Shown here: positions 1 through 5,457 of the stretch, in pieces
How positions within the stretch are numbered: position 1 is the first letter of the stretch
Layout: each line of letters begins with the position of its first letter
Assembly: GCA_050309705.1 (NCBI GenBank)
Contig: JBNRMR010000215.1
Location: forward strand, 1-7,611
DNA from: JBNRMR01 sp050309705
GTDB lineage: Bacteria; Bacillota; Clostridia; Christensenellales; UBA1750
Direction of reading: 5' to 3'
Length of the DNA: 7,611 bases
Notes under the pieces: model-generated
Seen by the model: the letters and a program-made list of their open reading frames with translations, nothing else
Database searches by the model: none
What the model was told of the DNA's origin: nothing
Position numbers and translations under genes: made by a program

Positions 1-759
1 GTATATGGAGAGGTGATGCTCGCCGTACTCCCTGGCGGAGGGCAGAAGTTCATCCAAAGAGATGAAGACCATTATGCCGGCCACCCCCGCGAAAAGAACG
101 CCGTAGACCACGTCGTTCATGAAGGGAAGCAAAAGCAGATAGCCGATGACTGCACCCAGCGGCTCGGAAAGCCCGGAAGCGAAGGAATACAGGAAAGCCT
201 TTTTTTTGCTTCCTGTGGCGTAATATATTGGCACGGATACGGCTATTCCCTCGGGGACGTTGTGTATTGCTATGGCGACGACTATAGGTATTGCCACAGA
301 AGGCCCCTGAAGGGCGGATATGAATGTGGCAAGGCCCTCGGGAAAGTTATGTATGGCTATGGCAAGGGCTGTGAAAAGGCCGGTGCGCATCAGCTTTTTT
401 TTGCGGCCCTCACCGTGGAGTACGTCCTCGCTTTCGCCCACAAGCGCCGCCTCGTGGGGGTTTTGATCCTTAGGAATCAGCCTGTCGATAAGGCCGATAA
501 AGAGCATCCCGCCGAAAAACGCCGCTACGGTGACTGTGGCTCCCGTTTTCGCATTGCCAAAGGCGGCAGTGAGGCTTTCCTGGGCCTTGAAAAATATTTC
601 CACCATGGAGACATATATCATCACGCCGGCGGAGAAGCCAAGGCTTATCGAAAGGAACTTGGTGTTGGTCTTCTTTACAAAAAAAGCCAGGGCACTGCCT
701 ATGCCCGTTGAAAGGCCGGCGATGAGCGTAAGTAAAAACGCAATAACTACGTTGTTCAT
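1..759 (-). CDS. zupT: ZIP-family zinc/divalent metal transporter ZupT (C-terminus cut by window edge)
   Basis: Membrane importer of Zn2+ and possibly other divalent metals (Fe2+, Mn2+), moving metal into the cytoplasm. The reverse strand reads open from ATG at 759 to the window edge, giving 253 residues starting MNNVVIAFLLTLIAGLS. Two ZIP metal-site motifs stand out: HNFPEG at residues 137-142 and HNVPEG at 166-171. They are followed by the ZupT-like segment IAVSVPIYYATGS and, near the C-terminus, LDELLPSAREYGEHH. Several hydrophobic stretches fit the eight-helix ZIP fold. A charged loop at about 95-125 with His102 and His115 lies where the variable cytoplasmic loop is expected. Family members are roughly 255-275 residues, so only the last helix should be missing. 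The start is fixed by an AGGAGG at 765-770, five bases upstream. It is divergent from the zinc-ribbon gene. The ZIP assignment is very secure; metal preference is not readable. Confidence 0.95.
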   Translation of the reverse strand, partial: MNNVVIAFLLTLIAGLSTGIGSALAFFVKKTNTKFLSISLGFSAGVMIYVSMVEIFFKAQESLTAAFGNAKTGATVTVAAFFGGMLFIGLIDRLIPKDQNPHEAALVGESEDVLHGEGRKKKLMRTGLFTALAIAIHNFPEGLATFISALQGPSVAIPIVVAIAIHNVPEGIAVSVPIYYATGSKKKAFLYSFASGLSEPLGAVIGYLLLLPFMNDVVYGVLFAGVAGIMVFISLDELLPSAREYGEHHLSIY

Positions 760-782
760 ACAATCCTCCTTTTTTCCATACT

Positions 783-794
783 ATGCAGCTGCAT
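783..794. repeat. 12-bp perfect palindrome at the zupT transcription start, candidate operator
   Basis: ATGCAGCTGCAT is perfectly self-complementary and overlaps the predicted -10 and start site of zupT. With two mismatched positions on each side it extends to a 20-bp imperfect inverted repeat (779-798). The position suits a repressor site, such as a metal-responsive regulator. The sequence does not resemble the usual AT-rich Zur or Fur boxes, so the regulator, if any, is unknown. Confidence 0.35.
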
Positions 795-821
795 TATAAC
801 ATGATAACGGTCCAATCGAAA
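793..821 (-). promoter_or_regulatory. Probable zupT promoter with extended -10
   Basis: On the minus strand the sequence TGTTATAAT (801 down to 793) is a perfect TATAAT -10 with the TG of an extended -10. At 17-bp spacing the -35 position reads TTTCGA (821-816), which matches TTGACA only weakly; extended -10 promoters tolerate this. Transcription would start near 786, leaving about 27 nt before the zupT ATG, which includes the AGGAGG SD. The assignment is by inspection only. Confidence 0.6.
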
Positions 822-896
822 GTATTTAATGTATATGAAGGAAAAATTAGCATATATATTATCAAAACGTCAGGTTGTCCCGAAAGGAGCATTAAT

Positions 897-1574
897 ATGA
901 TATATTGCAGGGAATGCGGAAACAAGATGGAAGGCAACAGAAGGTTCTGCACTGATTGCGCGGCACCTTTGGACAAGGAGATTGACAGAGGCCTTAGAAC
1001 GCGGCGCGTGGAGGAGGCGATATCAAGCCCTGCCAGGCAAAGGCTTGGTCCTGGAATGGAAAGGGGCATGGGCGAGGAGGAAATGGTCAATGAAGGCCAT
1101 GAAGGGGAACCGTTGACAGTCAAGACAGACTCAGATTCAAATGATGAAGGCGCAGCAACAAACAACATGGTGGTAGTAAGATCCCGGCGGGCGTTGAGGG
1201 GAAGAAGCGCGGTGGTGACCACGGGAGGCTTTGTTGGCATATTAATGCTGATGCTGGTTCCCTTGGTGAACTTGATGGCGCTGATAATCTGGGCGATGGG
1301 AGGCTGCAAAAAGATAATGAAGCAAAACTTTGCCCGGGCTGTGCTGCTGATGACGCTTTTCGGCCTTGTGCTGGCGGGTGTAAACCATATATATGGCGAT
1401 GTCATCGCAAAGTTTGTCTCAGACTTTGTGCAAAACTTTGGAATAAGCGCTGCCTTTTCCGGATTTTTTCGTTTTCTCGAGAACATGGGGAAGGGAATTG
1501 AGACATCAGGGGAGCTGATGTTAAGGGGCATAAACCGGCTGCTGGCGTTTTTGGGCATGGATGTCATTGGGTGA
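897..1574 (+). CDS. Zinc-ribbon membrane protein of unknown function
   Basis: A 225-residue protein I cannot name. Its N-terminus MIYCRECGNKMEGNRRFC has CxxC pairs at Cys4/Cys7 and Cys18/Cys21, the pattern of the short zinc-ribbon domain common at the start of Firmicutes membrane proteins. Residues about 26-105 are polar and probably disordered, rich in Arg, Glu and Gly. Two hydrophobic helices follow, at about 111-133 and 146-163, joined by a short basic segment (CKKIMKQNFAR). The C-terminal 60 residues look amphipathic. The start at 897 is chosen because AAAGGAG (883-889) sits seven bases upstream and the ribbon begins at once; an in-frame ATG at 783 would add 38 residues of intergenic-looking sequence. 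It is divergent from zupT and ends 377 bp before rpsJ with no clear terminator. Possible roles include a zinc-dependent membrane sensor or scaffold, but nothing here decides this. Confidence 0.8.
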   Translation: MIYCRECGNKMEGNRRFCTDCAAPLDKEIDRGLRTRRVEEAISSPARQRLGPGMERGMGEEEMVNEGHEGEPLTVKTDSDSNDEGAATNNMVVVRSRRALRGRSAVVTTGGFVGILMLMLVPLVNLMALIIWAMGGCKKIMKQNFARAVLLMTLFGLVLAGVNHIYGDVIAKFVSDFVQNFGISAAFSGFFRFLENMGKGIETSGELMLRGINRLLAFLGMDVIG

Positions 1575-1676
1575 TTTCGTTTTCCTGCTCTTTCGCATCT
1601 TTGCGCTTCTTGCGCTCTTTTGTGCGTTCGTCCCAAGGACAGGCCCTTCAATGTTTCCATATATTTCCGGCGAATT

Positions 1677-1740
1677 AATGTGATAAAATTCGAAAAAATG
1701 GACGAAAACCCTTGCAATTGGGAAAAAGTTATTGTATACT
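1677..1740 (+). promoter_or_regulatory. S10 operon promoter (sigma-A type) with UP-like A-rich upstream tract
   Basis: TTGCAA (1712-1717) and TATACT (1735-1740) are separated by exactly 17 bp, a strong match to the housekeeping sigma-factor consensus. Just upstream, 1677-1708 is rich in A runs, as expected for an UP element that binds the RNA polymerase alpha subunit. A short inverted repeat, CGAATT N10 AATTCG, lies at 1671-1692. The predicted start is G1746 or G1747. A G start would fit the GTP-sensing stringent control known for strong ribosomal promoters in Bacillus, but that is inference. Confidence 0.8.
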
Positions 1741-1745
1741 CTTAA

Positions 1746-1951
1746 GGCTGGCGTTCGATCGCGGGAGGTTGCCGGCTTTGGCCGTCGGGTAATTTTCGCG
1801 ATATACAGCCGTTTTCATGTGCTGGGAAGCATAAACTGAGTCGCCGGCGCGATGGCGGAGAAAATCTCCGTCAAGAAAATATGAGCGCGGCACACACGGC
1901 TGAGTGTACATGACACACCCAGGAGCTGAAAGTTCAAGGAGGTAATAACAA
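1746..1951 (+). promoter_or_regulatory. Structured 5' leader of the S10 operon, candidate autoregulatory element
   Basis: About 205 nt lie between the promoter and the rpsJ ATG, with no convincing gene. By eye I see a long-range helix 1758-1766/1794-1802 (ATCGCG with CGCGAT plus A-U and G-U extension) enclosing a CGGC/GCCG hairpin at 1773-1784. A 9-bp hairpin lies at 1853-1873 (one G-U, AAA loop). A competing CGCC/GGCG pairing at 1842-1857 uses part of it. No U-run follows the hairpins, so this is not a plain attenuator terminator. In E. coli, L4 binds the S10 leader to repress this operon; whether anything similar happens here is unknown. The rpsJ SD, AAGGAGGT (1936-1943), is not obviously paired. 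Confidence 0.45.
1853..1873 (+). other. 9-bp stem-loop in the S10 leader
   Basis: The core CGGAGA (1856-1861) pairs with TCTCCG (1865-1870) across an AAA loop. It extends outward by G-U, G-C and T-A pairs to 1853/1873. This is the strongest local hairpin in the intergenic region. It is followed by AGAAAATATG rather than a T-run, so a rho-independent terminator is unlikely. Confidence 0.55.
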
Positions 1952-2260
1952 ATGGCCAATCAGAAGATCAGGATCAAGCTGAAAGCTTATGAGCACACCC
2001 TCATCGATCAGAGCTGCGAGAGAATTGTGGAGACGGCGCGCCGCACCGGCGCCAGGATCTCCGGCCCGATCCCCCTGCCCACGGAGAAGGAGATCGTGAC
2101 CATATTGCGCAGTCCCCATGTCAACAAAGACTCGCGTGAGCAGTTCGAGATGCGCACCCACAAGCGCCTCATCGACATCCTCGACCCCAAGCCCCGTACG
2201 GTTGACGCTTTGATGAGGCTTGACCTGCCCGCAGGCGTGGACATCGAGATCAAGCTCTGA
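1952..2260 (+). CDS. rpsJ: 30S ribosomal protein S10 (uS10, NusE)
   Basis: S10 sits in the 30S head and, as NusE, pairs with NusB in transcription antitermination of rRNA operons. The 102 residues run from MANQKIRIKLKAYEHTLID to the typical end MRLDLPAGVDIEIKL. The highly conserved stretches RRTGARISGPIPLPT (about 35-49) and SPHVNKDSREQFEMRTHKR (about 59-77) are intact. Length matches the family (about 102-105). The start is set by AAGGAGGT at 1936-1943, eight bases upstream. It is the first gene of the ribosomal operon, preceded by a strong promoter and a long leader, not by tuf as in most Firmicutes. The gap to rplC is 42 nt, the widest in the operon. Confidence 0.98.
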   Translation: MANQKIRIKLKAYEHTLIDQSCERIVETARRTGARISGPIPLPTEKEIVTILRSPHVNKDSREQFEMRTHKRLIDILDPKPRTVDALMRLDLPAGVDIEIKL

Positions 2261-2302
2261 TTCGTTTGATATTTTCTGGTGAAATTTTTAGGAGGAACAA
2301 GA

Positions 2303-2953
2303 ATGAAAAAGGCGATTCTCGGCAAAAAGCTGGGCATGACGCAGGTTTTCACAAGTGATGGCCGCGTCGTTCCCGTTACCGTCGTTGAAGCCGGCCCTTG
2401 CACAGTGGTGCAGAAAAAGACGGTTCAGCGCGACGGTTACTCGTCAGTTCAGGTTGGTTTCGGCGCAATGGAAGAAAACCGCGCAAAGAAACTCAAGAAC
2501 AAGCCCGAGCTAGGTCACTTTGAAAAGGCGGGGGTTTCCCCGGCCAGATATCTGCGCGAGCTGCGCTTGGATGACGCCGAGCAGATGGAAGTCGGTCAGG
2601 TCATAAAGGCTGACGTATTCGGCGAAGGAGACAGGGTCGACGTGACGGGCATTTCCAAAGGTAAGGGCTTCACAGGGGCTATCAGCCGCTGGAACCTTTC
2701 CCGCGGACCGATGGCACACGGCTCCAAGTATCACAGGGGCCAAGGTTCCCTGAGCGCCAACTCCAACCCGTCCAAGGTGTTCAAAAACAAAAAGATGCCT
2801 GGGCATATGGGCGCGCAGAGGGTTACAGTACAACGTCTGGAGGTCGTGAAGGTCGACGCTGACCGCAACCTCCTGCTGATCAAGGGCGCGCTCCCCGGCG
2901 CGAATGGCTCGCTTGTGGTCATCCGCGATTCCGTTAAGGCGCGGCGTTCCTAA
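2303..2953 (+). CDS. rplC: 50S ribosomal protein L3 (uL3)
   Basis: L3 is an early 50S assembly protein whose long extension reaches the peptidyl transferase centre. The 216-residue product begins MKKAILGKKLGMTQVF, the classic L3 start. It carries DVTGISKGKGFTGAISRW (about residues 111-128), HGSKYHR in the extension, and KMPGHMGAQRVTVQ leading into the C-terminal beta barrel. AGGAGG at 2290-2295 lies seven bases before ATG 2303; an in-frame GTG at 2279 would place the SD inside the coding region and is rejected. Length is normal (about 205-220). The extension tip reads RGQGSLSANSNP where RxPGSIG is usual, a modest departure. The glutamine methylated by PrmB in E. coli L3 appears replaced by Ala, as in many Firmicutes. 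Confidence 0.97.
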   Translation: MKKAILGKKLGMTQVFTSDGRVVPVTVVEAGPCTVVQKKTVQRDGYSSVQVGFGAMEENRAKKLKNKPELGHFEKAGVSPARYLRELRLDDAEQMEVGQVIKADVFGEGDRVDVTGISKGKGFTGAISRWNLSRGPMAHGSKYHRGQGSLSANSNPSKVFKNKKMPGHMGAQRVTVQRLEVVKVDADRNLLLIKGALPGANGSLVVIRDSVKARRS

Positions 2954-2971
2954 AAGAAGGAGGAAAGTTTC

Positions 2972-3595
2972 ATGCCTACAGTAGCAGTTTTAAATATGCA
3001 GGGCCAGGAAGTGGGCAAGATCGATCTGGCGGAAGAAATTTTCGGCATTGAGCCCAACGAAGCCGTTCTGCATACGGTCGTTAGAGCGCAGCTTAACAGC
3101 AAGCGCCAGGGCACGAAATCAACGCTGACCCGCAGCGAGGTTCGCGGCGGAGGCAGGAAGCCCTACAGGCAAAAGGGCACCGGACGCGCGCGTCAGGGCA
3201 CCATCCGCGCTCCTCAATTCACCGGTGGCGGCGTTGTCTTTGCGCCAAAGCCCCGTAACTTCAGAATCGAAGTGCCGCGGAAGGTCAGAAAGCTTGCTCT
3301 TAAGAGCGCTCTTTCAGCGAAGGTAATCGAGGGCGAGATGATCGTCCTGGATAATCTGAACCTTTCACAGCCCAAGACCAGCGAGATGGTTAAGGTTCTC
3401 AAGGCCCTGAGCGCAGACAGGAAGGCGCTTTTGGTGCTTGATACGAAGAATGAATACGTTCTTCGCGCAAGCAGGAACATACCCGGCGTCAAGACCGCGT
3501 ATGTGAACACCATCAATGTGCTGGACATTCTGGGCCATGACAAGTTCATCGTCGTCAAGGATGCGGTTGACCAGATCCAGGAGGTGTACGCATAA
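2972..3595 (+). CDS. rplD: 50S ribosomal protein L4 (uL4)
   Basis: L4 binds 23S rRNA domain I early in assembly, and its loop lines the nascent-chain tunnel constriction next to L22. In E. coli it also represses its own operon through the S10 leader. The 207 residues start MPTVAVLNMQGQEVGKIDL. The tunnel loop, about residues 57-96, includes RKPYRQKGTGRARQGTIRAP and GGGVVFAPKPRNF. The KGTGRAR core, where macrolide-resistance changes map in other species, is wild-type in appearance. The Rossmann-like C-terminal half contains ALLVLDTKNEYVLRASRNIPG. AAGGAGG at 2957-2963 gives eight-base spacing. The stop overlaps the rplW start by one base (TAATG), so the two are probably translationally coupled. 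Confidence 0.97.
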   Translation: MPTVAVLNMQGQEVGKIDLAEEIFGIEPNEAVLHTVVRAQLNSKRQGTKSTLTRSEVRGGGRKPYRQKGTGRARQGTIRAPQFTGGGVVFAPKPRNFRIEVPRKVRKLALKSALSAKVIEGEMIVLDNLNLSQPKTSEMVKVLKALSADRKALLVLDTKNEYVLRASRNIPGVKTAYVNTINVLDILGHDKFIVVKDAVDQIQEVYA

Positions 3596-3891
3596 TGAGC
3601 AGAACTTCTTACGATATAATCCGCAAGCCGGTTCTCACCGAAAAAAGCTATGACCAGATGGGAAACAGGCTTTACACCTTCGAGGTTGCGGTGGATGCCA
3701 ACAAGGTTGAAATCAAGAAGGCTATCGAGGAAATCTTCGACGTGAAGGTTGAAAAGGTCAACACTCTGCGTCAGACAGGCAAGATCAAGCGCCAGGGCAG
3801 AACTGAAGGCAGAAGGCCCGAAGTTAAGAAGGCTTTTGTGAAGCTAACGGCCGATTCGAAGAACATACCGTTCTTTGAGGGCATGATCTAA
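3595..3891 (+). CDS. rplW: 50S ribosomal protein L23 (uL23)
   Basis: L23 lies at the tunnel exit and docks trigger factor and SRP. The 98-residue product has the family signature RKPVLTEKSYD near the N-terminus. Glu16 here aligns with Glu18 of E. coli L23, the key trigger-factor contact. The VNTLRQTGKIKRQGRTEGRRPEVKKAFV block (about 55-82) is the rRNA-binding extension. Length is usual for bacteria (95-100). The start codon shares its first A with the rplD stop. The SD AGGAGGT (3579-3585) lies inside the end of rplD, nine bases upstream, so expression depends on a message already translated through rplD. Confidence 0.97.
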   Translation: MSRTSYDIIRKPVLTEKSYDQMGNRLYTFEVAVDANKVEIKKAIEEIFDVKVEKVNTLRQTGKIKRQGRTEGRRPEVKKAFVKLTADSKNIPFFEGMI

Positions 3892-3911
3892 GACAGCAAG
3901 GAGGAAAAAAC

Positions 3912-4745
3912 ATGGCTATCAAAAAATATAAACCAACTTCTCCGGGTCGCAGGTTCATGTCGGTGCTTTCCTTTGACGAGATCACGACCAACAAGCCGGA
4001 GAAATCTCTCACGGAAAGTTTGGGCAGGACCGGTGGCAGGAACATGCACGGCAAGATCACCGTCAGGGCAAGGGGCGGCGGAGCGAAGCGCAAGTACAGG
4101 ATCATCGACTTTAAGCGCAACAAGGACGGGGTTCCCGCGAAGGTTGCCACGATCGAATATGATCCCAACCGCACGGCCAACATCGCGCTTTTGCACTACC
4201 GGGACGGCGAGAAGCGCTACATTCTGGCTCCCGTAGGAATTAAAGTGGGCGACATGATCCTTTCCGGAGAGGATGCCGACATCAAGCCCGGCAACGCTCT
4301 TCCGATAAAGAACATACCCCTTGGCACCCTCATCCACAACATCGAGCTGATCCCCGGCAAGGGCGGCCAGCTGGTGAGGGCCGCAGGCAACGCCGCTCAG
4401 CTTATGGCAAAAGAAGGCGATTATTCCCAGGTGCGCCTGCCCTCCGGCGAGGTGAGGATGATACCGATGCTCTCAAAGGCCACCATTGGCCAGGTTGGCA
4501 ACATCGACAACGAGAACGTCAACTGGGGCAAGGCCGGCAGAATCCGGCACAAGGGCTTCAGGCCTCAGACAAGAGGTGTGGCCATGAACCCGAACGACCA
4601 CCCCCACGGCGGCGGCGAAGGAAAATCGCCAGTTGGTATGCCCAGCCCGGTAACCCCCTGGGGCAAGCCCACATTGGGTTACAAGACACGCAAGCGCAGG
4701 AAGCCCAGCGATAAGTTTATCGTCAGGCGCCGCAACCAGAAGTAG
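3912..4745 (+). CDS. rplB: 50S ribosomal protein L2 (uL2)
   Basis: L2 is a large, highly conserved 50S protein needed for subunit association and peptidyl transferase activity; it bridges to the 30S through 23S domain IV. The 277-residue product starts MAIKKYKPTSPGRRF. It has an OB-fold region (about 60-130), an SH3-like region (about 131-200) and the hallmark MNPNDHPHGGGEG at 225-237, with His230 and His232 in the region of the essential histidine (His229) of E. coli L2. The C-terminus GYKTRKRRKPSDKFIVRRR is typical. Length is standard (about 274-278). AAGGAGG at 3898-3904 precedes ATG 3912 by seven bases. Confidence 0.98.
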   Translation: MAIKKYKPTSPGRRFMSVLSFDEITTNKPEKSLTESLGRTGGRNMHGKITVRARGGGAKRKYRIIDFKRNKDGVPAKVATIEYDPNRTANIALLHYRDGEKRYILAPVGIKVGDMILSGEDADIKPGNALPIKNIPLGTLIHNIELIPGKGGQLVRAAGNAAQLMAKEGDYSQVRLPSGEVRMIPMLSKATIGQVGNIDNENVNWGKAGRIRHKGFRPQTRGVAMNPNDHPHGGGEGKSPVGMPSPVTPWGKPTLGYKTRKRRKPSDKFIVRRRNQK

Positions 4746-4763
4746 GCAAAGGAGGATATATAG

Positions 4764-5042
4764 ATGTCACGTTCAGTCAAGAAGGGGCCGTATATTCAGC
4801 CCGTCCTGCTTAAGAGAATCCAGGATATGAACGAAAAGGGCCAGAAAAAAGTCCTTAAGACCTGGTCTCGCGCCTCGACAATTTTTCCCGATTTCGTGGG
4901 GCACACAGTTGCGGTTCATGATGGACGCAAGCATGTTCCCATCTACATCACGGAGGAAATGGTCGGCCACAAGTTCGGAGAGTTTGCGCCCACGCGTACC
5001 TTCAGGGGTCACGCAGGCGAAAAGTCCTCCGGCGGCCGTTAA
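4764..5042 (+). CDS. rpsS: 30S ribosomal protein S19 (uS19)
   Basis: S19 forms a complex with S13 in the 30S head near the A-site tRNA. The 92 residues open with MSRSVKKGPYIQPVLLKRI, contain TWSRASTIFPDFVGHTVAVHDGRKHVPIYI (about 33-62) and end GHKFGEFAPTRTFRGHAGEKSSGGR; all are near-invariant bacterial S19 blocks. Length is normal. AAAGGAGG at 4748-4755 gives eight-base spacing. The stop TAA overlaps the first bases of the rplV SD (5041-5048), leaving a 12-nt gap to the next start. Confidence 0.98.
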   Translation: MSRSVKKGPYIQPVLLKRIQDMNEKGQKKVLKTWSRASTIFPDFVGHTVAVHDGRKHVPIYITEEMVGHKFGEFAPTRTFRGHAGEKSSGGR

Positions 5043-5054
5043 AGGAGGCAAGGC

Positions 5055-5441
5055 ATGGCAACAAGAATTAAGGAAAAAGCGGCTGCACGCGCCGAGAACG
5101 CCGACAGGCGCCCAAGGGCCACAGCCAAGCATATACGCATATCATCGCGCAAGGTAAAAATAGTCGTGGATCTTATACGCGGCAAAAAGGTGAACGACGC
5201 TCTGGCGATACTGAAGTTCACCCCAAAGGCGGCATCGCCCGTGGTGGAAAAAGTGCTGCTGAGCGCAGTTGCGAACGCGGAGAACAACCTGGAAATGGAC
5301 AGAAGCAACCTGTATGTCGCTGAGTGCTTCGCCAACCAGGGTGCAACCCTCAAGCGTTTCCGCGCAGGCTCTCGGGGAATGGCTTCCCCCAGGCTCAAGC
5401 GCACCAGCCACATAACCGTTGTTCTCGATCAGGTGAAGTAG
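5055..5441 (+). CDS. rplV: 50S ribosomal protein L22 (uL22) with N-terminal extension
   Basis: L22 contacts all 23S domains and its beta hairpin forms the tunnel constriction with L4. The conserved core starts at about residue 20 (RATAKHIRISSRKV) and runs through VVDLIRGKKVNDALAILKFT, ANAENN and the hairpin to KRTSHITVVL at the C-terminus. The protein has 128 residues against about 110-115 normally. The difference is an N-terminal addition of about 19 charged residues, MATRIKEKAAARAENADRR. No alternative ATG lies near residue 20, and AAAGGAGG at 5041-5048 with six-base spacing fixes the long start. The hairpin tip (103-111, RAGSRGMAS) differs from the more usual RPRAxGRAx. LKR at 99-101, aligned with the E. 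coli Met82-Lys83-Arg84 segment linked to erythromycin resistance, is present. Confidence 0.96.
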   Translation: MATRIKEKAAARAENADRRPRATAKHIRISSRKVKIVVDLIRGKKVNDALAILKFTPKAASPVVEKVLLSAVANAENNLEMDRSNLYVAECFANQGATLKRFRAGSRGMASPRLKRTSHITVVLDQVK

Positions 5442-5457
5442 AGAGAGGAGAAGATTC

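Noticed and set aside
13..711. 232-residue plus-strand ORF
   Set aside because: It is the antisense shadow of zupT, whose ZIP motifs on the minus strand are unmistakable.
825..862. Promoter for the zinc-ribbon gene (TATATT/TATTAT near 855-862)
   Set aside because: AT-rich -10-like sequence is present, but no acceptable -35 at 16-18 bp spacing could be found.
783..896. 38-residue upstream extension of the zinc-ribbon protein from ATG 783
   Set aside because: AAAGGAG directly before ATG 897 and the ribbon starting at residue 4 favour the shorter form. The extension overlaps the zupT promoter region.
1594..1621. Possible rho-independent terminator after the zinc-ribbon gene (GCGC/GCGC followed by TCTTTT)
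   Set aside because: The stem is only 4 bp and the T-tract is interrupted, below what I would accept as a terminator.
794..1717. 307-residue minus-strand ORF
   Set aside because: It covers the zinc-ribbon gene antisense and crosses the S10 promoter region. It has no SD and no recognisable domain.
1910..1945. Short upstream ORF (MTHPGAESSRR) ending in the rpsJ SD region
   Set aside because: The two AGG codons are just the SD read in frame, and no good SD precedes its ATG, so a leader peptide is not supported.
2279..2302. Longer rplC start at GTG 2279
   Set aside because: It would put the strong AGGAGG (2290-2295) inside the coding region and give an N-terminus unlike the L3 family.
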